From Terrimonas ginsenosidimutans (GTDB lineage: Bacteria; Bacteroidota; Bacteroidia; Chitinophagales; Chitinophagaceae), in contig NZ_JAKLTR010000013.1 of NCBI RefSeq assembly GCF_022012415.1, positions 1-64,000 of the forward strand: DNA of 64,000 nucleotides, given 5' to 3'. The notes below the pieces were generated by a model. That model worked only from the letters and a program-made list of their open reading frames with translations. It was not told the origin of the DNA and did not search any database. Every line of letters begins with the position of its first letter. Position 1 is the first letter of the stretch. The translations under genes were made by a program, and so were the position numbers. Shown here one piece after another: positions 35,954 to 43,759 of this stretch.

Positions 35954-37312
35954 ATGGGAAGAAAATTATTACTGGAAAAAGCACACGTAGAGAACATCAG
36001 GTATTTTGATGTATACCGTCGTGAAGGTGGCTATCGCTCAGTGGAAAAAGCATTGAAGTCGATGGCTCCTGATGCCGTTACTGAAGAAGTGAAGAAGGCA
36101 GGCCTCCGTGGCCGGGGTGGTGCGGGTTTCCCTGCAGGCATGAAGTGGAGCTTCCTGGCAAAGCCAGAAGGAGTTCCCCGTCACCTGGTGGTGAATGCAG
36201 ATGAATCAGAGCCAGGCACATTCAAAGACCGTTACCTGATGGAGTTCCTTCCGCATATCCTGATCGAAGGAATGATCGTTGCTTCCTTTGCATTAGGCAG
36301 CAATAACTCCTATATCTATATCCGCGGGGAATACTGGTGGATAGTCGATATCCTTGAACAGGCTATCGAAGAGGCACGCAGCAATGGATTCCTGGGTAAG
36401 AATATACTGGGAACCGGTTTTGATTGTGAGATCTATGTACATCGTGGTGCCGGTGCCTATATCTGTGGTGAAGAGACAGCGTTGATCGAATCCCTGGAAG
36501 GTAAAAGAGGTAACCCGCGTATCAAGCCTCCGTTCCCTGCGATCAAAGGTGTATGGGATCGTCCAACGGTAGTGAATAACGTTGAAACCATTTGTGCGGT
36601 TGTTCCTATCATCAATGAAGGTGGTGATGAATATGCGAAGATCGGTGTGGGTAAGTCAACCGGTACGAAGCTGATCTCTGCCTGCGGCAATATAAACAAG
36701 CCGGGTGTATACGAGATCGATATGACCATCAGTGTGGAAGAGTTCATTTACAGCGATGAATATTGTGGCGGTATTCCAAATGGAAAAAGATTGAAAGCCT
36801 GTATCCCGGGTGGTTCATCTGTTCCTATTCTTCCTGCCAACCTCCTGCTGAAAACAGCAAAAGGCGAAACACGTATGATGAACTATGAAAGCCTGAGTGA
36901 TGGCGGTTTTGCGACCGGTACCATGATGGGGTCTGGTGGTTTCATCGTACTCGACGAAGATCAGTGCGTAGTTAAGAATACATATACACTTGCGCGTTTC
37001 TACCGTCATGAAAGCTGCGGACAATGTTCGCCATGCCGTGAAGGAACAGGGTGGATGGAGAAATTATTGCTGCGTTTGGAGAAAGGCCAGGGCAAGATGA
37101 GTGATATCGATCTGCTTTGGGATATCCAGCGCAAGATCGAAGGAAATACAATTTGTCCTTTAGGTGATGCAGCTGCATGGCCGGTGGCGGCAGCGATCCG
37201 TCACTTCAGGGATGAGTTTGAATGGCACGTGTTGAATCCGGATGAAGCAGTGAAGCGGAATTACGGGCTTGCGCATTATGCGGATCCGCTGGAGATAGCG
37301 GCCACTGTGTGA
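35954..37312 (+). CDS. nuoF: NADH-quinone oxidoreductase subunit F
   Basis: Oxidises NADH; holds FMN and cluster N3. 452 residues from ATG 35954. A TTG at 35933 lies inside repeat copy F and is rejected as start. Nucleotide-binding GLRGRGGAGFPAGMKW, GAYICGEETALIESLEG, and N3 cysteines in ESCGQCSPCREG plus the later Cys in NTICPLGD. Confidence 0.96.
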   Translation: MGRKLLLEKAHVENIRYFDVYRREGGYRSVEKALKSMAPDAVTEEVKKAGLRGRGGAGFPAGMKWSFLAKPEGVPRHLVVNADESEPGTFKDRYLMEFLPHILIEGMIVASFALGSNNSYIYIRGEYWWIVDILEQAIEEARSNGFLGKNILGTGFDCEIYVHRGAGAYICGEETALIESLEGKRGNPRIKPPFPAIKGVWDRPTVVNNVETICAVVPIINEGGDEYAKIGVGKSTGTKLISACGNINKPGVYEIDMTISVEEFIYSDEYCGGIPNGKRLKACIPGGSSVPILPANLLLKTAKGETRMMNYESLSDGGFATGTMMGSGGFIVLDEDQCVVKNTYTLARFYRHESCGQCSPCREGTGWMEKLLLRLEKGQGKMSDIDLLWDIQRKIEGNTICPLGDAAAWPVAAAIRHFRDEFEWHVLNPDEAVKRNYGLAHYADPLEIAATV

Positions 37313-37762
37313 GTTAAAAATTAAAAAGTAAAAATTAAAAATATGGCAGACGTGAAGAGTGAACAGGAGGCAGAGAATAAAAAACCGTATAAAATAAGTC
37401 ATCGTTGTTTTTACTTTTCAAAAGAAGTTATACTGTTTGTAAAGTCTTGCAGATATAACCATGTATATAGTTCTTTATTTGATTAGCTGATCAGGAGTGC
37501 CACTTCAATAGGAGCTAACGTTATTGAAGGTAAAGCAGGAACTTCCCGGAAAGATTGGAGAAACTTTTTCTCGATAGCATTGAAATCAGCTAATGAAACG
37601 ATTTATTGGTTATGTCTGATAAGGGATACAATAGATCTGATCGATAAAGAAGTGATTGAATCGCTTATCAAAGAAGCGGATGAAATATCAAAAATCATTG
37701 CCCGGATCATTATTAGTTCGCGGCTCTAAGATTTTTTAATTTTTAATTTTGACTTTTGAATT
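37313..37762 (+). mobile_element. AAAAAGT-family element (copy G) carrying a four-helix-bundle gene
   Basis: The left arm (37315-37342) is made of AAAAATT and AAAAAGT units right after the nuoF stop. The right arm (37729-37762) is TTTTTTAATTTTTAATTTTG and ACTTTTGAATTAA. Between them lies a complete but interrupted four-helix-bundle gene. In the short copies the same arms enclose only 30-90 bp. Calling it a mobile element is an inference from the dispersed arms and the cargo; no target-site duplication was established. Confidence 0.55.
37343..37729 (+). pseudogene. Four-helix-bundle protein (23S rRNA intervening-sequence protein family), single in-frame TAG
   Basis: Reading from ATG 37343 (MADVKSEQ) one frame runs to TAA 37727-37729, 128 codons, with a single TAG at 37484-37486 (codon 48). 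The flanks of the stop read YSSLFD-stop-LIRSATSIGANVIEGK; family members have DQL.RSA.SIGAN.IEG, so the TAG stands exactly where Gln (CAG) is expected, one transition away. The downstream part keeps SRKDWRNFFSIALKSANE and YWLCLIRD, family hallmarks. Proteins of this family pentamerise, and their function is poorly known; some are encoded in 23S rRNA intervening sequences. No other decay is visible, so the mutation is recent, or the codon is read through. Confidence 0.85.
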
Positions 37763-37768
37763 AACATA

Positions 37769-38881
37769 ATGGCTGACGAACAACAATTATTCAAGGTTAC
37801 GATAGACAACATCACTGTTGAAGTGGAGCCGGGAACGACCATCCTCATGGCGGCCCGCAAGATCGGTGGTGATGTCACGCCTCCTGCTATGTGCTTCTAT
37901 AGCAAATTGCAGGGAAGTGGCGGTAAATGCCGTACCTGCCTTGTAGAGGTGAGCAAAGGTTCAGAGAAAGATCCACGCCCGATGCCTAAGCTTGTCGCAA
38001 GCTGCCGCACTACGGTGATGGACGGAATGGAAGTGAAGAATATCACCAGTGCAAAAGTTCCTGAAGCGCGCGCAGGTGTGGTTGAATTTCTCCTCCTGAA
38101 CCATCCATTGGACTGCCCGATCTGTGACCAGGCTGGTGAATGTCACCTCCAGGATCTCGGATATGAGCACGGAAAGGAAGGTACACGCTACGAATTCTCC
38201 CGCCGCACATTTGAGAAAGAAGATATCGGACCATACATCCAGCTGCATATGACACGATGCATCCTTTGCTATCGTTGTACATACGTGGCAGCACAGCTGA
38301 CTGATAACCGCGTGCATGGTGTCCTGGATCGTGGTGATCACGCAGAGATCTCTACCTATATATCAAAAGCGATCTCCAACGACTTCAGCGGAAACATGAT
38401 CGATGTTTGCCCTGTAGGCGCATTGACTGATAAAACCTTCCGCTTCAAGAACAGGGTCTGGTTTACCAAACCGGTTTCAGCACATCGTAACTGCGATAAA
38501 TGCTGTGGTAAAGTGACCATTTGGAACCGTGGCGATGAAGTGTTGCGCGTAACAGCAAGAAAAGACGAATGGGGTGAAGTGGAAAGCTATGATGGCAAAC
38601 CAGGATGGATCTGCAATACCTGCCGCTTCGATAAAAAGAAGATGAGCGACTGGACGATCGAAGGCCCGGCAAACATCAACCGTCATTCTGTTATCTCAAC
38701 AAATCATTACGTAGGCGCACAAAAACCTGCTGAGTTCCTGCCAGAGCTGATGGGGGGACGTAATCCGAAAATGTTGATGGATATTCATGATGTAAGTGAT
38801 GTGAATGACCCGAAAGTAGACCTGAGCTTATTGCCTGGTCCGGCAACTGGTGCAACTTTTACTAAAACAAAAGAACAATAA
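37769..38881 (+). CDS. nuoG: NADH-quinone oxidoreductase subunit G (short form)
   Basis: 370 residues, much shorter than the ~800-900 of E. coli NuoG. The [2Fe-2S] domain is seen (GGKCRTCLVEV), then LDCPICDQAGECHLQD (His/Cys cluster), CILCYRC with a later Cys, and a CDKCCGKV region, but the molybdopterin-oxidoreductase-like C-terminal domain is missing. The frame ends cleanly 6 bp before nuoH. Short NuoG forms are known in Bacteroidota, so it is probably the normal version and not a truncation. Confidence 0.9.
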   Translation: MADEQQLFKVTIDNITVEVEPGTTILMAARKIGGDVTPPAMCFYSKLQGSGGKCRTCLVEVSKGSEKDPRPMPKLVASCRTTVMDGMEVKNITSAKVPEARAGVVEFLLLNHPLDCPICDQAGECHLQDLGYEHGKEGTRYEFSRRTFEKEDIGPYIQLHMTRCILCYRCTYVAAQLTDNRVHGVLDRGDHAEISTYISKAISNDFSGNMIDVCPVGALTDKTFRFKNRVWFTKPVSAHRNCDKCCGKVTIWNRGDEVLRVTARKDEWGEVESYDGKPGWICNTCRFDKKKMSDWTIEGPANINRHSVISTNHYVGAQKPAEFLPELMGGRNPKMLMDIHDVSDVNDPKVDLSLLPGPATGATFTKTKEQ

Positions 38882-38887
38882 GCAGAC

Positions 38888-39925
38888 ATGGAGTTATTCT
38901 ATTTGATTCTTGAAAAGTTACTACTCGTCGGCTTGATCGTTTCACTCTCGATGGTGGTGGCCATGTACGCAACCTGGGGCGAGCGCAAGGTGGCCGCATG
39001 GCTGCAGGATCGTATTGGTCCGAACCGTGCAGGACCTTTTGGATTGTTCCAACCTCTTGCCGATGGCGGTAAGTTGTTCTTTAAGGAAGAGATCATCCCA
39101 TTGGTTTCTTCTAAATTCCTGTTCATTCTCGGGCCTGCGCTGGCAATGATCACCGCACTTCTTACAAGCGCGGTTATTCCCTGGAGTACGCCGCTGCATT
39201 TGTTTGATCGCAATATCGATCTGCAGGTAGCAGATGTGAATATTGGGATCCTGTTTGTATTCGGTGTCGTGAGTCTGGGTGTATATGGTATCATGATCGG
39301 TGGCTGGGCTTCAAATAATAAATTCTCTCTGCTCGCAGCTATCCGGGGTGCTTCTCAAATGGTATCTTATGAACTGCCGATGGGCCTTGCCCTGATTGCC
39401 GTATTGATGCTGGTGGGAGATCTCCGCATGAGTTCCATTGTGGCTAACCAGTTGGAGAATGGCTGGCATATCATCTATCAGCCACTGGGATTCCTGATCT
39501 TTTTTATCTGTGCACTGGCTGAATGTAACCGTACACCATTCGATCTGCCTGAAGCGGAAAACGAATTGAACTTCGGTTACCACCAGGAATATTCATCCAT
39601 GAAGTTAGGCTTCTACCTGTTCGCTGAATACATCAACATGTTCATCAGCGGCGTCGTAATGGCATCCCTGTACTTTGGTGGGTATGATATTCCATTTGTT
39701 AATGAAGCAAGCTGGGGACTGAACCAGAACCTGCTTGCTATTATAGGATTCGTCGTATTGCTGTCAAAAGCGTTCTTCTTTGTATTCGTGTTCATGTGGA
39801 TACGATGGACGATCCCGAGGTTCCGTTATGACCAGCTGATGAAACTGGGCTGGACAAGATTGATCCCATTGGCATTGCTGAATATGATTTTGACTGCGGC
39901 AATTGTACTCTGGCTGAAAAAATAA
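38888..39925 (+). CDS. nuoH: NADH-quinone oxidoreductase subunit H
   Basis: Membrane subunit at the quinone entry, coupling peripheral and membrane arms. 345 residues, eight or so helices. Conserved RIGPNRAGPFGLFQPLADG and ECNRTPFDLPEAENEL. Ends in repeat copy H. Confidence 0.96.
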   Translation: MELFYLILEKLLLVGLIVSLSMVVAMYATWGERKVAAWLQDRIGPNRAGPFGLFQPLADGGKLFFKEEIIPLVSSKFLFILGPALAMITALLTSAVIPWSTPLHLFDRNIDLQVADVNIGILFVFGVVSLGVYGIMIGGWASNNKFSLLAAIRGASQMVSYELPMGLALIAVLMLVGDLRMSSIVANQLENGWHIIYQPLGFLIFFICALAECNRTPFDLPEAENELNFGYHQEYSSMKLGFYLFAEYINMFISGVVMASLYFGGYDIPFVNEASWGLNQNLLAIIGFVVLLSKAFFFVFVFMWIRWTIPRFRYDQLMKLGWTRLIPLALLNMILTAAIVLWLKK

Positions 39926-40025
39926 TTAAAAATTAAAAAGTAAAAGTTCAAAAAATAGAGACTTAAGATAGTAGAGACCTGCACGGTTCAAGCTTTTTTA
40001 ATTTTTAATTTTGACTTTTTACTTA
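39926..40025. repeat. AAAAAGT-family element (copy H), nuoH-nuoI
   Basis: Left arm of AAAAATT/AAAAAGT units from 39926, core with AATAGAGAC as in copy D, right arm TTTTTTAATTTTTAATTTTG and ACTTTTTACTT. Same orientation as the other nuo copies. Confidence 0.8.
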
Positions 40026-40052
40026 GCTATACTTAGCAATTATATTTGCAAC

Positions 40053-40598
40053 ATGACGCAACTGACACAAAGAGCTAAACAGGTAGATCGTAAACCGATG
40101 ACATTGCTGGAAAGGATATACCTCTGGAATATCCTGAAGGGAATGATGATCACGATCAGTCACCTGTTCAAACGTAAAGCAACGATCAAGTATCCTGAGG
40201 AGAAAAGAACATTCTCCAAGGTGTTTCGTGGTGTTCAGATCCTGAACCGCGATGAAGAAGGACGTGAGAAATGCACTGCATGCGGACTTTGCGCTGTTGC
40301 GTGCCCGGCTGAAGCCATAACCATGGAAGCAGCAGAGCGGCAGGCGGGAGAGGAGCATCTGTACAAAGAAGAAAAATATGCGGCAAAGTATGAGATCAAC
40401 ATGCTGCGTTGCATCTTCTGCGGCTATTGTGAAGAAGCCTGCCCGAAAGACGCCATTTATCTGTCACAAACATTTGCGCCTTCAAACTACGGACGCGAGG
40501 GTTTTATCTATAAAAAAGAAGACCTGTTGATCCCACACCCGATAGAAAACCCGGAAGCTTATAAGAAAGCACTGGGCGAAAAAGGCGGCAACGCATAA
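40053..40598 (+). CDS. nuoI: NADH-quinone oxidoreductase subunit I
   Basis: Ferredoxin-like subunit with two [4Fe-4S] clusters (N6a/N6b): CTACGLCAVACP and CIFCGYCEEACP. 181 residues from ATG 40053; upstream in-frame codons to 40011 fall in the repeat. Confidence 0.95.
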   Translation: MTQLTQRAKQVDRKPMTLLERIYLWNILKGMMITISHLFKRKATIKYPEEKRTFSKVFRGVQILNRDEEGREKCTACGLCAVACPAEAITMEAAERQAGEEHLYKEEKYAAKYEINMLRCIFCGYCEEACPKDAIYLSQTFAPSNYGREGFIYKKEDLLIPHPIENPEAYKKALGEKGGNA

Positions 40599-40668
40599 GA
40601 CGCATCTGTTAAACGGATTAAATAAACGAATGGCTTAAGCATACAGCTCAGCCAACAGCTTAGAGAAG

Positions 40669-41166
40669 ATGATTACACAAATACTATTTTGGATTTTATC
40701 AGTAATGGCATTGTTCGGGGCAATGATGGTGATCACCAGCAAGAACCCCGTGTACAGCGTATTATGGCTGATCCTTACATTTTTCTCCATATCAGGCCAT
40801 TACATTTTGCTGAATGCACAATTCCTCGCTATCGTAAACATCATTGTTTACGCTGGTGCTATCATGGTACTGTTCCTCTTCGTGATCATGCTCATGAACC
40901 TTAATCATACTGCCGAGCCAAAAAAGAACCGATGGGTCAAACTGGCCGGCGTTGTGGCGGGAGGATGTTTGTTACTGGTGCTCGTCGCGGCATTAAAAGA
41001 TACCGAGATCAAGCAACAGACAGCAGAAGTAGCAACCGGAGGTATAGGCCTTATCAAAAATCTTGGAAAAGAATTATTCAGCACTTATGTAGTGCCATTT
41101 GAAATAAGCAGCATTTTATTCCTGAGCGCAATGGTTGGAGCTGTTCTAATTGGAAAGAAAGATTAA
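40669..41166 (+). CDS. nuoJ: NADH-quinone oxidoreductase subunit J
   Basis: 165 residues, five helices. Conserved NIIVYAGAIMVLFLFVIMLM in helix 3. Last gene before degenerate repeat copy I. Confidence 0.93.
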   Translation: MITQILFWILSVMALFGAMMVITSKNPVYSVLWLILTFFSISGHYILLNAQFLAIVNIIVYAGAIMVLFLFVIMLMNLNHTAEPKKNRWVKLAGVVAGGCLLLVLVAALKDTEIKQQTAEVATGGIGLIKNLGKELFSTYVVPFEISSILFLSAMVGAVLIGKKD

Positions 41167-41256
41167 AAAAGTGGCTAATTAAAAAGTAAGAATTCAAAAG
41201 TAGAAAATGGGGTCTTCAAATTGAAACTGACTTACGCGAGACGAGATTTTTTTACT
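41164..41256. repeat. AAAAAGT-family element (copy I, degenerate), nuoJ-nuoK
   Basis: AATTAAAAAGTAAGAATTCAAAAGTAG-like left arm after the nuoJ stop, with mismatches, and a short TTTTTTTACTTT right arm near 41247. A decayed copy, less certain than the others. Confidence 0.55.
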
Positions 41257-41291
41257 TTCTTCTGTCGGCCGATAACAAATTATAAGAAAAG

Positions 41292-41621
41292 ATGCCAATT
41301 AATTATTACATAATCTTATCGATAGCATTATTCTGCATTGGTATAGTGGGAGTACTGACACGCCGCAATGCGATCATTATCTTCATGTGCATCGAATTAA
41401 TGCTGAATGCAGTGAATCTTCTTTTGGTGGCATTTTCCAAAATGCATCACCTGGCAGGTAAAGCTGTGCTGGAAACTGCGGGTACAGATGGGCAGCTGTT
41501 TGTATTCTTCATCATGGTCGTAGCCGCAGCTGAAGTAAGCGTTGGCCTGGCGATCATTGTGATGATGTACAGGAATATCCATTCTGTGGATGTAAACTTC
41601 CTGAACAGGTTGAAACACTAG
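41292..41621 (+). CDS. nuoK: NADH-quinone oxidoreductase subunit K
   Basis: 109 residues, three helices, antiporter-like. Conserved Glu in [12 protein letters not shown] and AEVSVGLAI. Normal length. Confidence 0.95.
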   Translation: MPINYYIILSIALFCIGIVGVLTRRNAIIIFMCIELMLNAVNLLLVAFSKMHHLAGKAVLETAGTDGQLFVFFIMVVAAAEVSVGLAIIVMMYRNIHSVDVNFLNRLKH

Positions 41622-41639
41622 ATCATAACGTTGAAAAGC

Positions 41640-41728
41640 GGATATGGTTCAATGAATAAATGAAATCCCGGTGAAAGCCGGGGACTAATACTTCCGGATC
41701 AAGGCCGGATAAAATCCGGGATGAGATC
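41640..41728. repeat. Short GATCCGGG/ATCCCGG repeats between nuoK and nuoL
   Basis: Units such as GGATAAAATCCGGGATGAGA and ATCCGGGATAA occur in tandem with near-inverted copies CCCGGTGAAAGCCGGGG. Short hairpins are possible. Unrelated to the AAAAAGT family. Confidence 0.45.
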
Positions 41729-41736
41729 CGGGATAA

Positions 41737-43665
41737 ATGGGTTTTATGAACAACGTTTTACATTTGGCTTACTTAGTGCCACTGTTTCCCTTGCTGGGAT
41801 TTCTGATCAATGGACTCGGACGGAAATCCATGTCGAAATCATTGATCGGTATCGTTGGTAGTGGGGCCATACTCGCATCGTTTATTGTGAGTGTCTGGAT
41901 CTTCATGCAGGTAAAAGGCGGAAACACGTTCACTGCTGAGTACTTCAATTTCATCTCAGCCGATAAACTCACGATCCCGTTCGCATTCAAGATCGATCAG
42001 CTTTCCTCTCTATTCCTGTTGATCATTACCGGCGTTGGTTTTCTCATACATGTATACTCAACGTCTTACATGCATGAAGAAAAACGCGAACACTTTGGAA
42101 GATATTTTGCCTATCTGAATCTCTTCGTATTCTCTATGTTGCTGCTCGTGATGGGTGGTAACTACGTGATCATGTTCATCGGTTGGGAAGGCGTGGGTCT
42201 TTGTTCTTATCTGCTGATCGGTTTCTGGTTCAAAAAACCAGAGTACAATAAAGCAGCGAACAAGGCCTTTATCATGAACCGTATTGGTGACCTTGCATTC
42301 CTGATCGCTGTATTCTGGCTGATCTGGAAGACAGGTTCTGTTTCTTATGATACCATTCTTCCTGCAGTAAAAGAGGGAACATCCGGGTTGAATAACACCG
42401 ATATCCTGGTGATCACATTGTTGCTCTTTGTGGGTGCCACCGGTAAAAGTGCCCAGATCCCGTTATATACATGGTTGCCGGACGCGATGGCGGGTCCTAC
42501 ACCTGTCTCTGCCCTGATCCACGCTGCAACGATGGTTACCGCAGGTATCTATATGATCGTGCGAAGCAATGTTCTTTATTCGCTTTCGCCGGTTACTTTG
42601 AATGTCATTGCGATCGTCGGTCTCGCGACAGCATTGCTTGCTGCAACGATCGCGCTGAAGCAGAACGATATCAAAAAGGTTTTGGCCTATTCAACTGTAT
42701 CCCAACTTGGTTATATGTTCCTGGCTCTGGGAACCGGTTCTTATATCGCTGCTGTATTCCATGTAATGACGCACGCGTTCTTCAAAGCGCTGTTGTTCCT
42801 TGGAAGTGGTAGTGTGATCCACGCAATGGGTGGCGAACAGGATATCCGTAAAATGGGTGGCCTGGCGAAATACATGAAGATCACGAACATCACGTTCCTG
42901 ATCGGATGTCTCGCCATTGCAGGTATTCCCGGCCTGTCTGGTTTCTTCTCCAAAGATGAGATCCTGGCTGGTGCGTTCATGAAGTCACCGATCCTGTACG
43001 GCATTGGTTTATTTACCGCATTGCTGACAGCATTCTATATGTTCCGTCTTTATGCTACCACCTTCAAAGGCAGCTTCAGGGGAACACATGAGCAGGAGCA
43101 TCATCTGCATGAAAGTCCCGCAGCGATCACTTTTCCGCTGATCGTTCTGGCTATACTTTCTATCGTTGGCGGTTATGTTGGCGTACCTGAATTTATCATG
43201 CATGGAGCGCATTCGCTCAATGATTTCCTTGCTCCGGTCATTGTTTCGGTTGATCATGGTGCAGCGCATGCGGCAGGACACCTATCTCATTCTGAAGAAT
43301 GGATGCTTACCGGTATCTCTACCGCACTGATCGTTATTGTGGTGGTATTCGCCTGGACCAGGTTCAGCAAAAAGCCTGATACAGCCGAACCAACCGGGTT
43401 TGGAAAAATTCTCGCTAACAAATGGTATGTGGATGAGTTCTATGACGCGGCAGTAGTAAGGCCGTTGAATAAGCTTGGAGACTTCCTCGATAATATGCTC
43501 GAGAAACCTGTGATCGATGGATTGGTGAACGGTGTTGGTAAGCTTGTGAACTACAGCAGCCGTCAGCTGCGCTTATTGCAGAGCGGTCAGGTTGGCAGCT
43601 ATGTGTTGCTGATGGTGATCAGCATGCTGTTGATCTTCGCATTGCAATTCTTCCTGAGGAAGTAA
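41737..43665 (+). CDS. nuoL: NADH-quinone oxidoreductase subunit L
   Basis: Distal Mrp-antiporter-like proton pump with the long lateral helix. 642 residues. Conserved WEGVGLCSYLLIGFW, PLYTWLPDAMAGPTPVSALIHAATMVTAG, and AYSTVSQLGYMFLALG. Start at ATG 41737, or 41746 three codons later. Confidence 0.96.
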   Translation: MGFMNNVLHLAYLVPLFPLLGFLINGLGRKSMSKSLIGIVGSGAILASFIVSVWIFMQVKGGNTFTAEYFNFISADKLTIPFAFKIDQLSSLFLLIITGVGFLIHVYSTSYMHEEKREHFGRYFAYLNLFVFSMLLLVMGGNYVIMFIGWEGVGLCSYLLIGFWFKKPEYNKAANKAFIMNRIGDLAFLIAVFWLIWKTGSVSYDTILPAVKEGTSGLNNTDILVITLLLFVGATGKSAQIPLYTWLPDAMAGPTPVSALIHAATMVTAGIYMIVRSNVLYSLSPVTLNVIAIVGLATALLAATIALKQNDIKKVLAYSTVSQLGYMFLALGTGSYIAAVFHVMTHAFFKALLFLGSGSVIHAMGGEQDIRKMGGLAKYMKITNITFLIGCLAIAGIPGLSGFFSKDEILAGAFMKSPILYGIGLFTALLTAFYMFRLYATTFKGSFRGTHEQEHHLHESPAAITFPLIVLAILSIVGGYVGVPEFIMHGAHSLNDFLAPVIVSVDHGAAHAAGHLSHSEEWMLTGISTALIVIVVVFAWTRFSKKPDTAEPTGFGKILANKWYVDEFYDAAVVRPLNKLGDFLDNMLEKPVIDGLVNGVGKLVNYSSRQLRLLQSGQVGSYVLLMVISMLLIFALQFFLRK

Positions 43666-43730
43666 GCATCGAAATAATAAATGACGCAGGGTATTCCCTG
43701 GCTGTTGATATAACTAATTTTTAAAACAGA

Positions 43731-43749
43731 ACCCCGTCGTAAACGGGGT
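43731..43749 (+). other. Perfect GC hairpin before nuoM
   Basis: ACCCCGT (43731-43737), CGTAA loop, ACGGGGT (43743-43749), ending 10 nt before the nuoM ATG at 43760. Could influence translation of nuoM or protect mRNA ends; there is no T-run, so it is not a terminator. Confidence 0.55.
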
Positions 43750-43759
43750 GACAGGAATT

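Noticed and set aside
37769-38881. NuoG as a broken gene
   Set aside because: Clean stop, coupling to nuoH and knowledge of short NuoG in Bacteroidota argue for a normal gene.
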